Assembly (NCBI GenBank): GCA_024642525.1
Contig: JAHEAX010000005.1
Location: 62,001 to 126,000 of the forward strand
Direction of reading: 5' to 3'
Length of the DNA: 64,000 nt
DNA from: Erythrobacteraceae bacterium
Lineage (GTDB): Bacteria > Pseudomonadota > Alphaproteobacteria > Sphingomonadales > Sphingomonadaceae
Part shown: in pieces, positions 26,680-35,530 of the stretch
How the letters are laid out: the number at the start of each line of letters is the position of its first letter
How positions within the stretch are numbered: the first letter of the stretch is position 1
Position numbers and translations under genes: made by a program
Notes under the pieces: generated by a model
What the model saw: only the letters and a program-made list of their open reading frames with translations
What the model was told of the DNA's origin: nothing
Database searches by the model: none

Positions 26680-28104
26680 TCAGACCATGGCGTCCTTCTT
26701 CACGGTGATGACCTGCGCGTAGGTAAATTCCTTCAGGCCTTCCAAACCGTATTCGGCACCGAAGCCGGACTGCTTGTGTCCGCCAAATGGCGCAAAAGGC
26801 GACAGGTGCAGATATTCGTTGATCCACACCGTGCCTGTTTCAAGCTGCTCGGCAATGGCCACGCCGCGGTCCGTATCCTTGGTCCAGACTGCACCAGCCA
26901 GGCCGTATTCCGAATTATTCGCCCGTGCGATGACTTCATCGTCGGTCGAAAATTTCATCAGCGGCATGACGGGGCCGAACTGTTCTTCAGCCACGATCCG
27001 GGCATCTTCAGGCGGATTGTCGAGAATGGTGATCGGCACATAATAGCCGGAACCTGACGGGTCGACTTCGCCGCCCACCAGGAACTTGTAGCCATTGTCG
27101 CGCGCATCCTCGATCAGTTCGCATACGCGGTCGAACTGCTTCTTGTTCTGGATCGGGCCGACCCCGGTGCCCTGCTGCGAACCGTCACCGACGGTAACGG
27201 TCTTGGCATAGGCTGCGATTGCCTGGCTCAACTCGTCATAGATATCCTCGTGGATATAGATGCGCTTTGCAGCAACGCAGATCTGGCCAGCGTTGGAGAA
27301 ACTCGACCAGAACAGCTGTTCGGCAACTTTTTCGACATCAGCATCGGGCAGAACGATCGACGCGTCATTACCGCCCAGTTCCAGCGTGATGCGCTTCAGG
27401 TCCTTGGACGCGCCTTCCATGATCTTCTTGCCGGTGGCAGTTGACCCCGTGAAGGTGATCTTGTCGATATCGGGGTGCGACGTGATCAGCGGGCCGAGCG
27501 AATCTTCGCCGGTAATGATGTTGACCACGCCCGGGGGCGCTGCATCCTTGATCAGTTCCGCCAGACGCAGAGTGGTCAGCGGCGTGAAAGGCGAAGGCTT
27601 GAGCACGATGGTGCAGCCCGAAAGCATGGCCGGTGCAATTTTCTGCACTGCCATCATGACCGGGAAGTTCCACGGCACAATGCCGCCGACCACGCCCACC
27701 GGCACACGGCGCGTGCGGCTGAGGCGTGTGTCGCTGTCTTCGTTGACTACGTCTTCCAGTTCAAGCGTGGCCTGGCTACCTGCCATATAGGCAGCGCCCA
27801 TGATTTCGCCCTTGGCTTGTTCGTGGGGCTTGCCCTGTTCCGAAGTCAGCAGGCGATAGAGCTCTTCGTGATTGTCCTGGATGATCTTGGCAATGCCCTG
27901 CACGGCCTTGCGACGTTCCTCGATCGGGGTCCTGGACCATGTCTTGAATGCGGCGCGCGCTGCGGCAACGGCCTTGTCCAGTTCTGCTGCGCCGCAAGCC
28001 GGCACTTTGCCGATCACTTCTTCGGTCGCCGGGTTGATCACGTCGAGCCACTCGCCAGTGTCAATCATCTCGCCATTGATCAGGTTGTGATAGAGTTCAG
28101 GCAT
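26680..28104 (-). CDS. NAD(P)-dependent aldehyde dehydrogenase
   Basis: A 474-residue aldehyde dehydrogenase that oxidises an aldehyde to a carboxylate with NAD(P)+. The cofactor-binding Asn is in VPWNFPVMMA, the Gly-rich loop is FTGSTATGKKIM, the general-base Glu is in LELGGND near residue 245, and the nucleophilic Cys is in NAGQICVAAKR near 280. The closing GGHKQSGFGAEYG block is complete. It lies 137 bases downstream of the PQQ alcohol dehydrogenase on the same strand, so the pair probably carries an alcohol through to its acid, the first step in the periplasm and the second in the cytoplasm. Substrate chain length is not readable from sequence. Confidence 0.94.
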   Translation of the reverse strand: MPELYHNLINGEMIDTGEWLDVINPATEEVIGKVPACGAAELDKAVAAARAAFKTWSRTPIEERRKAVQGIAKIIQDNHEELYRLLTSEQGKPHEQAKGEIMGAAYMAGSQATLELEDVVNEDSDTRLSRTRRVPVGVVGGIVPWNFPVMMAVQKIAPAMLSGCTIVLKPSPFTPLTTLRLAELIKDAAPPGVVNIITGEDSLGPLITSHPDIDKITFTGSTATGKKIMEGASKDLKRITLELGGNDASIVLPDADVEKVAEQLFWSSFSNAGQICVAAKRIYIHEDIYDELSQAIAAYAKTVTVGDGSQQGTGVGPIQNKKQFDRVCELIEDARDNGYKFLVGGEVDPSGSGYYVPITILDNPPEDARIVAEEQFGPVMPLMKFSTDDEVIARANNSEYGLAGAVWTKDTDRGVAIAEQLETGTVWINEYLHLSPFAPFGGHKQSGFGAEYGLEGLKEFTYAQVITVKKDAMV

Positions 28105-28241
28105 CGAAATCTCCGTTTCTGGTTAGGTCGCCGCGCTTCCATGGCGCGAATCGAGCGGGTTCGTTGTTTCAAAATCTACTCTTCGCACCACGATATTGCA
28201 GCGGAAAAGCGGTGGAATGCCGTGTCATGCAGGCCGGAGGG

Positions 28242-30359
28242 TTATTTGCCCTCCAGCGCCTTGTCCTCGTTCGCGCGTTTGATCAGATACTGGCGAATGG
28301 CCTCTGCATCGGCGGGTTTGACGGCGGATTTGAAGGAAACCATGCCGTTGTGCTTCAGCGCGCCGTCCAGCACCACCGCCTTGATCGTATCGGCACTGGC
28401 AATGGCACCCGAATGGCGCAGGTCAGGGTTGAGCACCCCTGCAATGGCCGCATCGCCATGGCAGCCGCTGCAATACCGTGCGAACAACGCCTTGCCCTGT
28501 GCCACCTGCTTTTCTGTCCCAGTGAAGGGCGGCGGGTCGAGCACCATCTTGTTCATTGGCGGGGGCGGCGGCAGCTTGCCATCTGCGCCCAGCTTGAACA
28601 CGAGCAGGCGGCTGATATTGCGCATCGGGCCGGACTTGCCAGACAACAGGCCAGGGTAAATGTCCCACAAGCCGCCCCAGCCAGCCAGAATGGCGACATA
28701 TTGTTCGCCATCGATAGAATAGGTCATCGGCGCGGCGATGATCCCGGTCTGCGCCGGGAATGACCACAATTGCTTGCCGCTATCTGCGGCATAGGCGCGG
28801 AATTCACCGCCGGCCGTGCCCTGAAACACCAGATTGCCCGCAGTGGACATGGTGCCGCCGTTGGACGGTCCGGGATGTTCCACGCGCCAGACTTCCTTCT
28901 GGGCGACAGGGTCCCATGCCAGCAAGTGGCCGGTGGTTGCCGCCATCGCATCCTTGCGTGCCTTGGCATCTGCCGGAAGCGATACAGTCGCCCCGTCGAT
29001 ACCCATCTGCCCGCCAATTTCGGAGCCTTCGAAGTTCTTGTCGGCCAGATAGGGTTGGGCTGTATTATTGGCCGGAATATACATGAGGCCGGTCTTGGGG
29101 CTGAAGCTCATCGGGTGCCACGTATGCGCGCCATAAAGGCCGGGCGTGCCGAGGAACATTTCGCCGGTCTGTTCATAGCGGGCCTCGGGCCGGATGTTGG
29201 GCCTGCCGGTCTTGGGGTCCAGACCGTCCGCCCAGTTTACCGGCGCGAAGTTTTTGCCCGACAGGAATTCGCCCGTCTTGGCATCCAGCACATAATAAAA
29301 GCCGTTCTTTGGTGCGTGCATCACGACCCGCCGCGACGTGCCGCCCACGTCGATATCGGCGATGGTGATCTGGGAATCGGAATCGAAATCCCACCTGTCT
29401 TCAGGCGTTTCCTGGAAATGCCATGCATATTCGCCATTGTCGGCATTCACCGCCACGATGGATGACGTGAACAAGGCATCGCCAAGGCCGCGATTGTTGG
29501 CCTTGGGGTTCCACGGTTCGGCATTGCCCGTGCCGAAATAGACGAGATTGGTGCCGGGGTCATAGGTGATGGAATCCCACACCGTGCCGCCGCCGCCATA
29601 TTCCCACCACTTGCCTTCCCACGTCTTTGCGGCGCGCGCCATGGCATCGTTTTCAAACCCGTCGCGCGGGTTGCCCGGGACAGTGTGGAAGCGCCAGATC
29701 ATTTCGCCTGTCTGCGCATCATAGGCCGAAATATAGCCGCGTGCGCGATATTCAGAACCTGCGCTGCCGATCAGCACCTTGCCCTTGGCGATGCGCGGCG
29801 CGCCCGTGATGGCGTAGTTTTCCTGATCGGGTACGGTAACTTTCGACCAGACTTCCTTGCCCGTTTTCATGTCGAGAGCCACGAGGCGCCCGTCCAGCGT
29901 GGCAACATAGACCTTGTCACCATAAAGGGCGACGCCGCGGTTCACCGCATCGCAGCATACGCGCACCAGCGTTTCGCGCGGGACTTGCGGATCATACGAC
30001 CATTTGAGCGCGCCGGTTTTCGCGTCATAGGCTTTCACCATGCTCCACGCGGTGGACACATACAGCGTGCCATCATGCATCAGCGGGGTGGCTTCCTGCC
30101 CGCGCGCGGTATCAAGGTCAGCGAACCACGCAAGGCCGAGTTCGCCCACGTTCTGGTCTGAAATCTGGGTCAGCGGGCTGAAACGCTGTTCGTCATAGCC
30201 GCCGCCATAGGACAGCCATTCATCGCCGACCCCTGCGGCCAGCATCGCATCGGTAACACCGGTGGTGGCAAGGGCAGACTGGGCAGGTGTATCGCCTGCG
30301 CTGTTGCAGGCTGCCAGTGCCAGCGCCGTCAACGCTGCTATCCAATTGCGATTTGCCAT
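28242..30359 (-). CDS. PQQ-dependent quinohemoprotein alcohol dehydrogenase (type II) with lanthanide-type Asp
   Basis: A 705-residue periplasmic alcohol dehydrogenase: an eight-bladed PQQ propeller (about residues 45-590) joined by a Pro-rich linker (PPPPPMN) to a cytochrome c domain with heme motif C630-S-G-C-H634. The vicinal Cys135-Cys136 pair that stacks on PQQ is present, as are the metal ligands Glu203 and Asn279 and the catalytic Asp324 in RWDFDSD. Residue 326, two after the catalytic Asp, is Asp rather than the Thr, Ser or Ala of calcium enzymes; this is the position that marks lanthanide-dependent enzymes. The N-terminus ends in LALAAC, a lipobox, so the protein may be lipid-anchored. 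I chose the start at 30359 over one five codons upstream because GGGAGA sits seven bases before it. Confidence 0.93.
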   Translation of the reverse strand: MANRNWIAALTALALAACNSAGDTPAQSALATTGVTDAMLAAGVGDEWLSYGGGYDEQRFSPLTQISDQNVGELGLAWFADLDTARGQEATPLMHDGTLYVSTAWSMVKAYDAKTGALKWSYDPQVPRETLVRVCCDAVNRGVALYGDKVYVATLDGRLVALDMKTGKEVWSKVTVPDQENYAITGAPRIAKGKVLIGSAGSEYRARGYISAYDAQTGEMIWRFHTVPGNPRDGFENDAMARAAKTWEGKWWEYGGGGTVWDSITYDPGTNLVYFGTGNAEPWNPKANNRGLGDALFTSSIVAVNADNGEYAWHFQETPEDRWDFDSDSQITIADIDVGGTSRRVVMHAPKNGFYYVLDAKTGEFLSGKNFAPVNWADGLDPKTGRPNIRPEARYEQTGEMFLGTPGLYGAHTWHPMSFSPKTGLMYIPANNTAQPYLADKNFEGSEIGGQMGIDGATVSLPADAKARKDAMAATTGHLLAWDPVAQKEVWRVEHPGPSNGGTMSTAGNLVFQGTAGGEFRAYAADSGKQLWSFPAQTGIIAAPMTYSIDGEQYVAILAGWGGLWDIYPGLLSGKSGPMRNISRLLVFKLGADGKLPPPPPMNKMVLDPPPFTGTEKQVAQGKALFARYCSGCHGDAAIAGVLNPDLRHSGAIASADTIKAVVLDGALKHNGMVSFKSAVKPADAEAIRQYLIKRANEDKALEGK

Positions 30360-30438
30360 CCGATTCTCTCCCATAACCTACGGTGCACCGGCAATTTTTA
30401 TGGCTCGGCATCACTTAGATTGCAGTCTGCTACGCATT

Positions 30439-30467
30439 TTCGCACTTGTCCATCACTGCTGTATAAT
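30439..30467 (+). promoter_or_regulatory. Likely sigma-70 promoter of the dienelactone hydrolase gene
   Basis: TTCGCA (30439-30444), a 17-base spacer and a perfect TATAAT (30462-30467) with TG directly in front. It points at the gene starting at 30553, leaving a leader of about 80 nt. It lies in the divergent gap with the PQQ dehydrogenase. Confidence 0.5.
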
Positions 30468-30552
30468 GTGCTGGCTGGACTGCACCCGCGCTGCTGCTAC
30501 GTTGCCTGCCACAACTACCAGACTTCTTCCCCGATGCCGTCAGGAGCCGACC

Positions 30553-31464
30553 ATGTGTGATGAGAAGAACCTCGCCGATTTTCACGATACAAATGCCAAC
30601 TGGCGTCAGAATGCGCTGATGTCGACAGGATTTTCGCAAGGCATCAACCGGCGGCAATTCGGCGCAATCGGCGCGATGGGCGCGGCCGCGACGCTGGCGG
30701 CCTGTGCCGGCATGGAAGCAGGCAGCGGTGGCCTTGCCGAAGACGATGTCACCTTCAAGACGATGGACGGCACGATGGATGCGTTCTTCGTCCGCCCGTC
30801 GAGCGGGGAGCATCCGGCCGTCATATGCTGGCCCGATATTGCCGGGCTGCGCGATGCCTTCAAAATGATGGCGCGCCGCACCGCTGCAGAAGGCTATGCC
30901 GTGCTGGTGGTCAACCCGTATTACCGCGATGTGCCTGCGCCGCAATTTGCCGATTTTGCGGAATTTCGTTCAGCCGAAGGCTTCACCAAGGTAGGGCCAT
31001 GGCGCGGCAAGCTGGATGCCACGGCAATCATGCGCGATACCCAGGCAATCATCCCGTGGCTGGACATGCAGGCAGGCGTCGACAAATCGCGCGGCGTGGG
31101 TGCGGAAGGCTATTGCATGGGCGGCCCGTTCACCGTGTGGAGCGCGGCAGGAATGCCGAACCGGATGCGCGCTGCGGCATCGTTCCATGGCGGCGGCCTT
31201 GTTTCAGGAAGCGAAATGAGCCCGCACAAATTGCTCGGCCAGACGCAATCGAGCTTCCTGTTCGCCATCGCCCAGAATGACGATGCAAAGGAACCTGACG
31301 TAAAGGACGTGCTGCGCGCTTCGGCAGATGCGGCTGAGCGCTCTGCTCTGACCAGGGTTTATGCTGGCGATCACGGCTGGACTGTTCTCGACAGCCCGGC
31401 CTATGCCAAGGAAGCCGCAGAAGAAGCCTATGCCGCCAAGATGGAGCTATATTCCAGGCTCTGA
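30553..31464 (+). CDS. Dienelactone hydrolase family protein, predicted Tat-exported lipoprotein
   Basis: A 303-residue alpha/beta hydrolase of the dienelactone hydrolase family. The nucleophile is Cys188 in GAEGYCMGGPF and the active-site His is His274 in AGDHGW, with acidic candidates between them. An N-terminal region of about 30 residues precedes a twin-arginine sequence (NRRQFGAIGAMGAA, Arg33-Arg34) and the lipobox LAACAG at Cys51, so the folded enzyme is probably exported by Tat and lipid-anchored. Many family members process dienelactone in chloroaromatic degradation, but close relatives with this leader have no known substrate. The start at 30553 has GGAG six bases before it; the frame is open 97 codons upstream but lacks signals. 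Confidence 0.88.
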   Translation: MCDEKNLADFHDTNANWRQNALMSTGFSQGINRRQFGAIGAMGAAATLAACAGMEAGSGGLAEDDVTFKTMDGTMDAFFVRPSSGEHPAVICWPDIAGLRDAFKMMARRTAAEGYAVLVVNPYYRDVPAPQFADFAEFRSAEGFTKVGPWRGKLDATAIMRDTQAIIPWLDMQAGVDKSRGVGAEGYCMGGPFTVWSAAGMPNRMRAAASFHGGGLVSGSEMSPHKLLGQTQSSFLFAIAQNDDAKEPDVKDVLRASADAAERSALTRVYAGDHGWTVLDSPAYAKEAAEEAYAAKMELYSRL

Positions 31465-31476
31465 ACCACGCTCAGG

Positions 31477-32247
31477 TCAGGCAACGGCGCTTTTTTGCGC
31501 GGCGCTGCCTGCACGTTGCGGCAGGATGATGATCAGCGCGATGATGGCGATGATCAACACAGTCGATGCCAGCGGCCTGCTGAATTCAAGCCCGCCTTGC
31601 GCAACCGGCTTGTCTAGGAAATCGCCCACGGTTGCGCCCAGCGGCCTTGTCAGGATGAAGGCGGCCCAGAACAGGGCAATGTGGCTGACGCTGCTCTTGA
31701 AATAGAGCAGGGCAAGGACTGCAAGTGCGGCGCCGAAGACGCCCGCCGCGCCAAGATAGCCCAGCGGGCCATCGGCCAGCCAGTCGCCCAGGGCTGTGCC
31801 CAGCGTCTGGGAAAAAGTGATCGTCAGCCAGTAGAAAATCTCTGCGCGCGGTTCATGCACGGTGGCGACCGAAACCGTTCCCAGCCTGCGATACCAGACA
31901 AACAGGCTGGCAAGGACGAGGCCAAGCAGCAGCAACGATCCGCCGGGATATCCGATGCCTAGCGAACGCGTGGCGAAATCTGCCAGCGTGGTGCCAGCGG
32001 TGGTCGAAGCGATGATGGTGGACCAATAGACAAGCGGATGGAACGCCCGCGCCCTGATCTGCAGCCAGACCAGAGCGACCAGCAAGGATGCAAAGATGGC
32101 GGTCCCCACCAGATATCCCAGATTGAGCGTCATGCTGACGGTATCGCCTGCGGTTTCGCCAAAGGTGGTGGCAAGGATCTTGATGATCCAGAAACCCAGC
32201 GTAATCGCTGGGACCTTGCTCAGTGCTTCACGCTCAAACGTATCCAT
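31477..32247 (-). CDS. COG4705-type multi-pass membrane protein
   Basis: A 256-residue membrane protein built from an internal repeat. Two or more copies of a W-I-I-K-I-L-A-T-T-F-G-E-T-A-G-D-like element can be seen (residues about 15-30, 80-95, 140-160 and 200-215, each with a T/L-G-x-x-x-G/A-D core), separated by hydrophobic helices, in the manner of COG4705 proteins. About eight transmembrane helices are expected. No function is established; the repeated T-x-G-D elements suggest a channel or carrier (inference). I placed the start at 32247 (MDTFEREALSKVP) behind GAGG; the 37 residues upstream in frame are Pro/Arg/Ser-rich and unlikely. It is convergent with the dienelactone hydrolase, 12 bases apart. 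Confidence 0.8.
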   Translation of the reverse strand: MDTFEREALSKVPAITLGFWIIKILATTFGETAGDTVSMTLNLGYLVGTAIFASLLVALVWLQIRARAFHPLVYWSTIIASTTAGTTLADFATRSLGIGYPGGSLLLLGLVLASLFVWYRRLGTVSVATVHEPRAEIFYWLTITFSQTLGTALGDWLADGPLGYLGAAGVFGAALAVLALLYFKSSVSHIALFWAAFILTRPLGATVGDFLDKPVAQGGLEFSRPLASTVLIIAIIALIIILPQRAGSAAQKSAVA

Positions 32248-32569
32248 CCGGACCTCGCGGGACTGTTTTGAAGCTTCGCGGCTGGGCCTGCGCCCATGAA
32301 TGGGGGGTGAATTCACATCGGGCGGGCTGCTGCATTCTACCTGTAGCATCCTTGCCACGGTTAACCGGGAAAGTGCATTTCAAGAAAGCGGTTGGACCTG
32401 AAAATGGTGAATTTGGGTAATTTTCCGTTGCTTGCGAAATTGACCAATCTTGAAACCGTCACAAATTTCTCATAGCCTTGTCACTCAGCGCTGGTTGAGG
32501 CTCGGGTCGCCACCGTGGCTGCGCTGGCTACATGATGTGTATGAAAGTTGAGAAACCAGGGAGTTTTAA
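32248..32569. other. Intergenic region between divergent genes
   Basis: This gap must carry promoters for the COG4705 gene (minus) and the 73-aa gene (plus). An AT-rich stretch at about 32400-32475 includes TTGACC and TTGAAA elements, but none is paired with a clean -10 box at 16-18 bases. I see no gene, repeat or RNA structure of note. Confidence 0.4.
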
Positions 32570-32791
32570 ATGAAGTTTGCAAAGATGGCTGCAGCTGCAG
32601 CGGCACTCAGCCTTGTTGCTGCACCAGTTGCTGCACAGGCTGCGCCTGCACGTGCTGCAGCGCCCGTCACTGAAGAAGCAAGCAACCTCGAAGGTGAAAG
32701 CTCCATCCTGCTTTACATCCTCGGCGCTGCTGCAGTGATTGCCGCGATCGTCTTGATCACGGACGGCAACGACGATCCAGTCAGCGCATAA
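32570..32791 (+). CDS. Small exported Ala-rich membrane protein, 73 aa
   Basis: A 73-residue protein with a signal peptide (MKFAKMAAAAAALSLVAAPV, cleavage probably after AQA near residue 24), a short Ala/Glu-rich mature segment, one transmembrane helix (ILLYILGAAAVIAAIVLIT, about residues 46-64) and a short acidic tail (DGNDDPVSA). A GGGAG site sits eight bases before the ATG, and a strong terminator follows, so it is a complete single-gene unit. Proteins with this plan are common in sphingomonads but unnamed. Codon use is strongly biased to frequent codons, hinting at high expression (inference). Confidence 0.78.
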   Translation: MKFAKMAAAAAALSLVAAPVAAQAAPARAAAPVTEEASNLEGESSILLYILGAAAVIAAIVLITDGNDDPVSA

Positions 32792-32811
32792 TTCATTATG
32801 CGATGACGATG

Positions 32812-32842
32812 AAAAGGGCCGTGCGAAAGCGCGGCCCTTTTT
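32812..32842 (+). terminator. Rho-independent terminator
   Basis: AAAAGGGCCGTGC and GCGCGGCCCTTTTT form a stem with a GAAA tetraloop (32825-32828) and end in a T-run. It lies 20 bases after the 73-aa gene. Confidence 0.9.
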
Positions 32843-32935
32843 GTTTGCGGACCATGCTTGCGGGCCATGTTTGCGGGATTTCCTTCCCCCTGTCCGCCAC
32901 GCGCGCTATCGTGCGGAAATCATAAAGGGGTTTGA

Positions 32936-33943
32936 ATGATGGGTTATGTCGTATTGCTGGGTGCTCTGGCACTGCTTACCATGTTGCTGTTCAGCACGGT
33001 GCGGGTGGTCAAGCAGGGCTATGTCTATACCGTGGAAAGGCTGGGCCGGTTCACGCTGGCTGCCCAGCCGGGCCTGCATATCCTTTTGCCCTTCGTCGAC
33101 AGGGTTGGCCACAAGGTCAACATGATGGAACAGGTGCTCGATATTCCGGGCCAGGAAATCATCACTGCCGATAATGCCATGGTGGGCGTTGATGCAGTCG
33201 TGTTTTTCCAGGTGCTGGATGCGGGCAAGGCCGCTTATGAGGTGTCCAACCTCTATGGCGCAATCATGGCGCTGACGACGACCAACCTCAGGACTGTCAT
33301 GGGTTCGATGGACCTCGATGAAACCCTGTCGAAGCGGGATGAAATCAACGCCCGTCTGCTGGTAGTGGTGGACGAAGCGACATCGCCCTGGGGCATCAAG
33401 ATCACCCGTGTGGAAATCAAGGATATCCGCCCGCCGCTGGATATTTCGGAAGCCATGGCCCGCCAGATGAAGGCAGAGCGCCTGAAACGTGCCGAAATCC
33501 TCGAGGCAGAAGGCGACCGCGCCAGCCGTATCCTGCGCGCAGAAGGCGAAAAGCAGTCCGCCATTCTTTCTGCAGAAGGCAAGCGCGAAGCTGCCTTCCG
33601 TGACGCCGAAGCCCGCGAACGTGCCGCCGAGGCAGAAGCCCGCGCAACACAGATGGTATCCGATGCCATTGCCGATAGCGGCAATTCGGCCATCAACTAC
33701 TTCATCGCCCAGGAATATACGAAGGCGATCGGGAAGTTTGCCGACAGCCCCAATGCCAAGACCATCCTGTTCCCGATTGAGGCGACCCAGCTGGTCGGTT
33801 CGCTTGGCGGTATTGGCGAATTGCTGGGCGATGCGCTCAAGCCCGGAACCGGCCAGTCGTCCACGCCCCTGCCGCCTGCAGCAGACCCGCGCGAACGGGT
33901 GCGAGTCCAGCGCCCCAGCGTTCCGCGCAGCCGGGATAGCTGA
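32936..33943 (+). CDS. SPFH/stomatin-like membrane protein (QmcA type)
   Basis: A 335-residue SPFH-domain protein. An N-terminal membrane helix (residues 3-22) is followed by the Band-7 domain starting [20 protein letters not shown] and continuing through [20 protein letters not shown], then a long Ala/Glu/Arg-rich coiled coil (about residues 180-245). Proteins of this family form large cage-like oligomers on the membrane that enclose proteases or organise lipid domains. It begins behind AAGGGG; a second ATG directly follows the first. The NfeD gene begins three bases after its stop, the usual operon partner, which strengthens the call. Confidence 0.92.
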   Translation: MMGYVVLLGALALLTMLLFSTVRVVKQGYVYTVERLGRFTLAAQPGLHILLPFVDRVGHKVNMMEQVLDIPGQEIITADNAMVGVDAVVFFQVLDAGKAAYEVSNLYGAIMALTTTNLRTVMGSMDLDETLSKRDEINARLLVVVDEATSPWGIKITRVEIKDIRPPLDISEAMARQMKAERLKRAEILEAEGDRASRILRAEGEKQSAILSAEGKREAAFRDAEARERAAEAEARATQMVSDAIADSGNSAINYFIAQEYTKAIGKFADSPNAKTILFPIEATQLVGSLGGIGELLGDALKPGTGQSSTPLPPAADPRERVRVQRPSVPRSRDS

Positions 33944-33945
33944 CA

Positions 33946-34431
33946 GTGGGCGATCTCGGTTCATTTGATGCGCCATGGGTGTGGGTGACCATTGGACTCG
34001 TGCTGGCAACGCTCGAGCTGGTGGTCCCCGGGGTCTATCTGATCTGGCTGGCGGTTGCAGCGCTGATTACCGGCCTGCTGACTTTTGTGCTGGATCTGGG
34101 CCTGTTCATTCAGGTGATCAATTTCATCTTTCTGGCGCTGATTGCAGCCTATTCCGCCAAGCGGTTTCTGCAGGACCGCCCGATTGAAAGCAGCGATCCG
34201 CTGATGAACAACCGCAGTGGCCGCATGATTGGCCAGACCGCAGTGGTGACGCAGGCGCTTGACGGCGGCAGCGGACGGGTGCGGTTCGGTGACGGTGAAT
34301 GGATTGCCCGTGGGCCCGATATGGAAATCGGCGCACGGGTTCGTATCATCGGCAGCGATGGGACCAAACTGCTGGTCGAACCGGTCAATCTGATTTCCGG
34401 CGACGATGCAGGGAAGCCTGCCGCGCAATAG
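33946..34431 (+). CDS. NfeD family membrane protein
   Basis: A 161-residue NfeD protein: two or three transmembrane helices in the first 85 residues (WVWVTIGLVLATLELVVPGV, then the YLIWLAVAALITGLL segment) and a C-terminal OB-fold (about residues 95-150: RMIGQTAVVTQ, GRVRFGDGEWIARG, GARVRIIGSDG). NfeD proteins partner with SPFH proteins; here the gene starts with GTG at 33946, three bases after the stomatin-like stop. The short form lacks the N-terminal serine protease domain found in long NfeD proteins. Confidence 0.91.
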   Translation: MGDLGSFDAPWVWVTIGLVLATLELVVPGVYLIWLAVAALITGLLTFVLDLGLFIQVINFIFLALIAAYSAKRFLQDRPIESSDPLMNNRSGRMIGQTAVVTQALDGGSGRVRFGDGEWIARGPDMEIGARVRIIGSDGTKLLVEPVNLISGDDAGKPAAQ

Positions 34432-34448
34432 CGCAGGCAGCCCGTGGC

Positions 34449-35432
34449 TTAGCTTGCCAGCGTCACTTTCTGGGTGAAGCGGCCATGCTTGCGATAGCGT
34501 TCCATCCACCGGTCGAGGAACAGGCCCAGCGGGCGCGGTTCAACGCCCAGCTTTGCAATTCCGGGAAGTTTTCCTGAGGGCAAATTGCCCTGTTTCAGCA
34601 TGATCCACTGGTCGCGGCCCATCGGGGTCAGCGGCAGGGCTGCAAAGATGGCGGATGCTGCATCGGGAACTTCGATGAAGTGACGGTTGCGGCCCTGCGC
34701 TGCTGCGATCTGCTTGTGCAGATCGAGCATGCCGATGGCCTCCGGCCCTGCAATTTCGAAGGTCTTGCCGCCCGATCGGGCAGGGTCGGCCAGCGCATTT
34801 GCGACCGCTTCTGCGGCATCATCCACGAACAGCATCTGCATCCTGGCGTGGGGTGCGAACACCGGCAGCACGGGCAATGCCGAAATCATCCCGGCAAACA
34901 TCGGCAGCAGGCCTTCTTCTTCACCGAACAGCAGCGACGGGCGCAGAATGGTCGCCTGCGGGAAGGCGGCCAGAACGTCGATTTCCGACTGGGCCTTGGC
35001 CCGCGCATATTCGGCTTCCGATTCAAGATCAGCCCCGATGGCGCTGATATGCACCATGGCCTGCGCGCCTGCGGCCGCGGCAGCTTCTGCCACATTGCCG
35101 GCACCGCCCGCGATCAGTTTCATCAGGTCGCCGTCAAATGCGCCGACAAGATTCACTACCGCATCCGCGCCATGCATGACGGCAGCGACGCTGGCAGGCT
35201 TGGTGACATCGCAGCGCGCAAATTGGAGTTGGCCCAGATTGGCGAGCGGTTTCAGCTTGAACGCCTTTTCCGGATGGCGGCTGGCAATGCGCAGACGGGC
35301 GCCGCGTTCCAGCAATGCCTGTGCGATATGCGTCCCGAAGAAGCCGCTGCCGCCAGTCATTACCACCAGCTTGCCCTGCAATGCGTTGCTGCCTGCACCT
35401 GTGCTTGCCATCGTAATCCAGTCCGTTTTCAT
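34449..35432 (-). CDS. NDUFA9-like NAD(P)-binding short-chain dehydrogenase family protein
   Basis: A protein of about 327 residues of the atypical/extended SDR group that includes the complex I accessory subunit NDUFA9. The nucleotide-binding motif is VVMTGGSGFFGTHIAQALLE, followed by RIASRHPEKAFKLKPL, HISAIGADLESEAEYARAKA and ILRPSLLFGEEE. No Tyr-x-x-x-Lys catalytic pair in standard spacing is evident (Y-A-R-A-K comes closest). Alphaproteobacterial homologues are often annotated as complex I NDUFA9 family proteins, but their part in respiration is unproved. The start is uncertain: Met at 35432 (MKTDWITMAS) or seven codons later at 35411; upstream residues in frame overlap a hairpin and are unlikely. 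Confidence 0.82.
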   Translation of the reverse strand: MKTDWITMASTGAGSNALQGKLVVMTGGSGFFGTHIAQALLERGARLRIASRHPEKAFKLKPLANLGQLQFARCDVTKPASVAAVMHGADAVVNLVGAFDGDLMKLIAGGAGNVAEAAAAAGAQAMVHISAIGADLESEAEYARAKAQSEIDVLAAFPQATILRPSLLFGEEEGLLPMFAGMISALPVLPVFAPHARMQMLFVDDAAEAVANALADPARSGGKTFEIAGPEAIGMLDLHKQIAAAQGRNRHFIEVPDAASAIFAALPLTPMGRDQWIMLKQGNLPSGKLPGIAKLGVEPRPLGLFLDRWMERYRKHGRFTQKVTLAS

Positions 35433-35530
35433 CAATACGAGAGTTCGCTGTCGCCATGCAGCAATGCCCGCTGGCTCGCAACAGTTCCTGACGAATTTTG
35501 CCTTCAGCTGCTTTTCAGGCGGCACAAACA

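Noticed and set aside
27475-28659. A 394-codon plus-strand frame
   Set aside because: It is antisense to both the aldehyde dehydrogenase and the PQQ dehydrogenase genes and encodes no recognisable fold.
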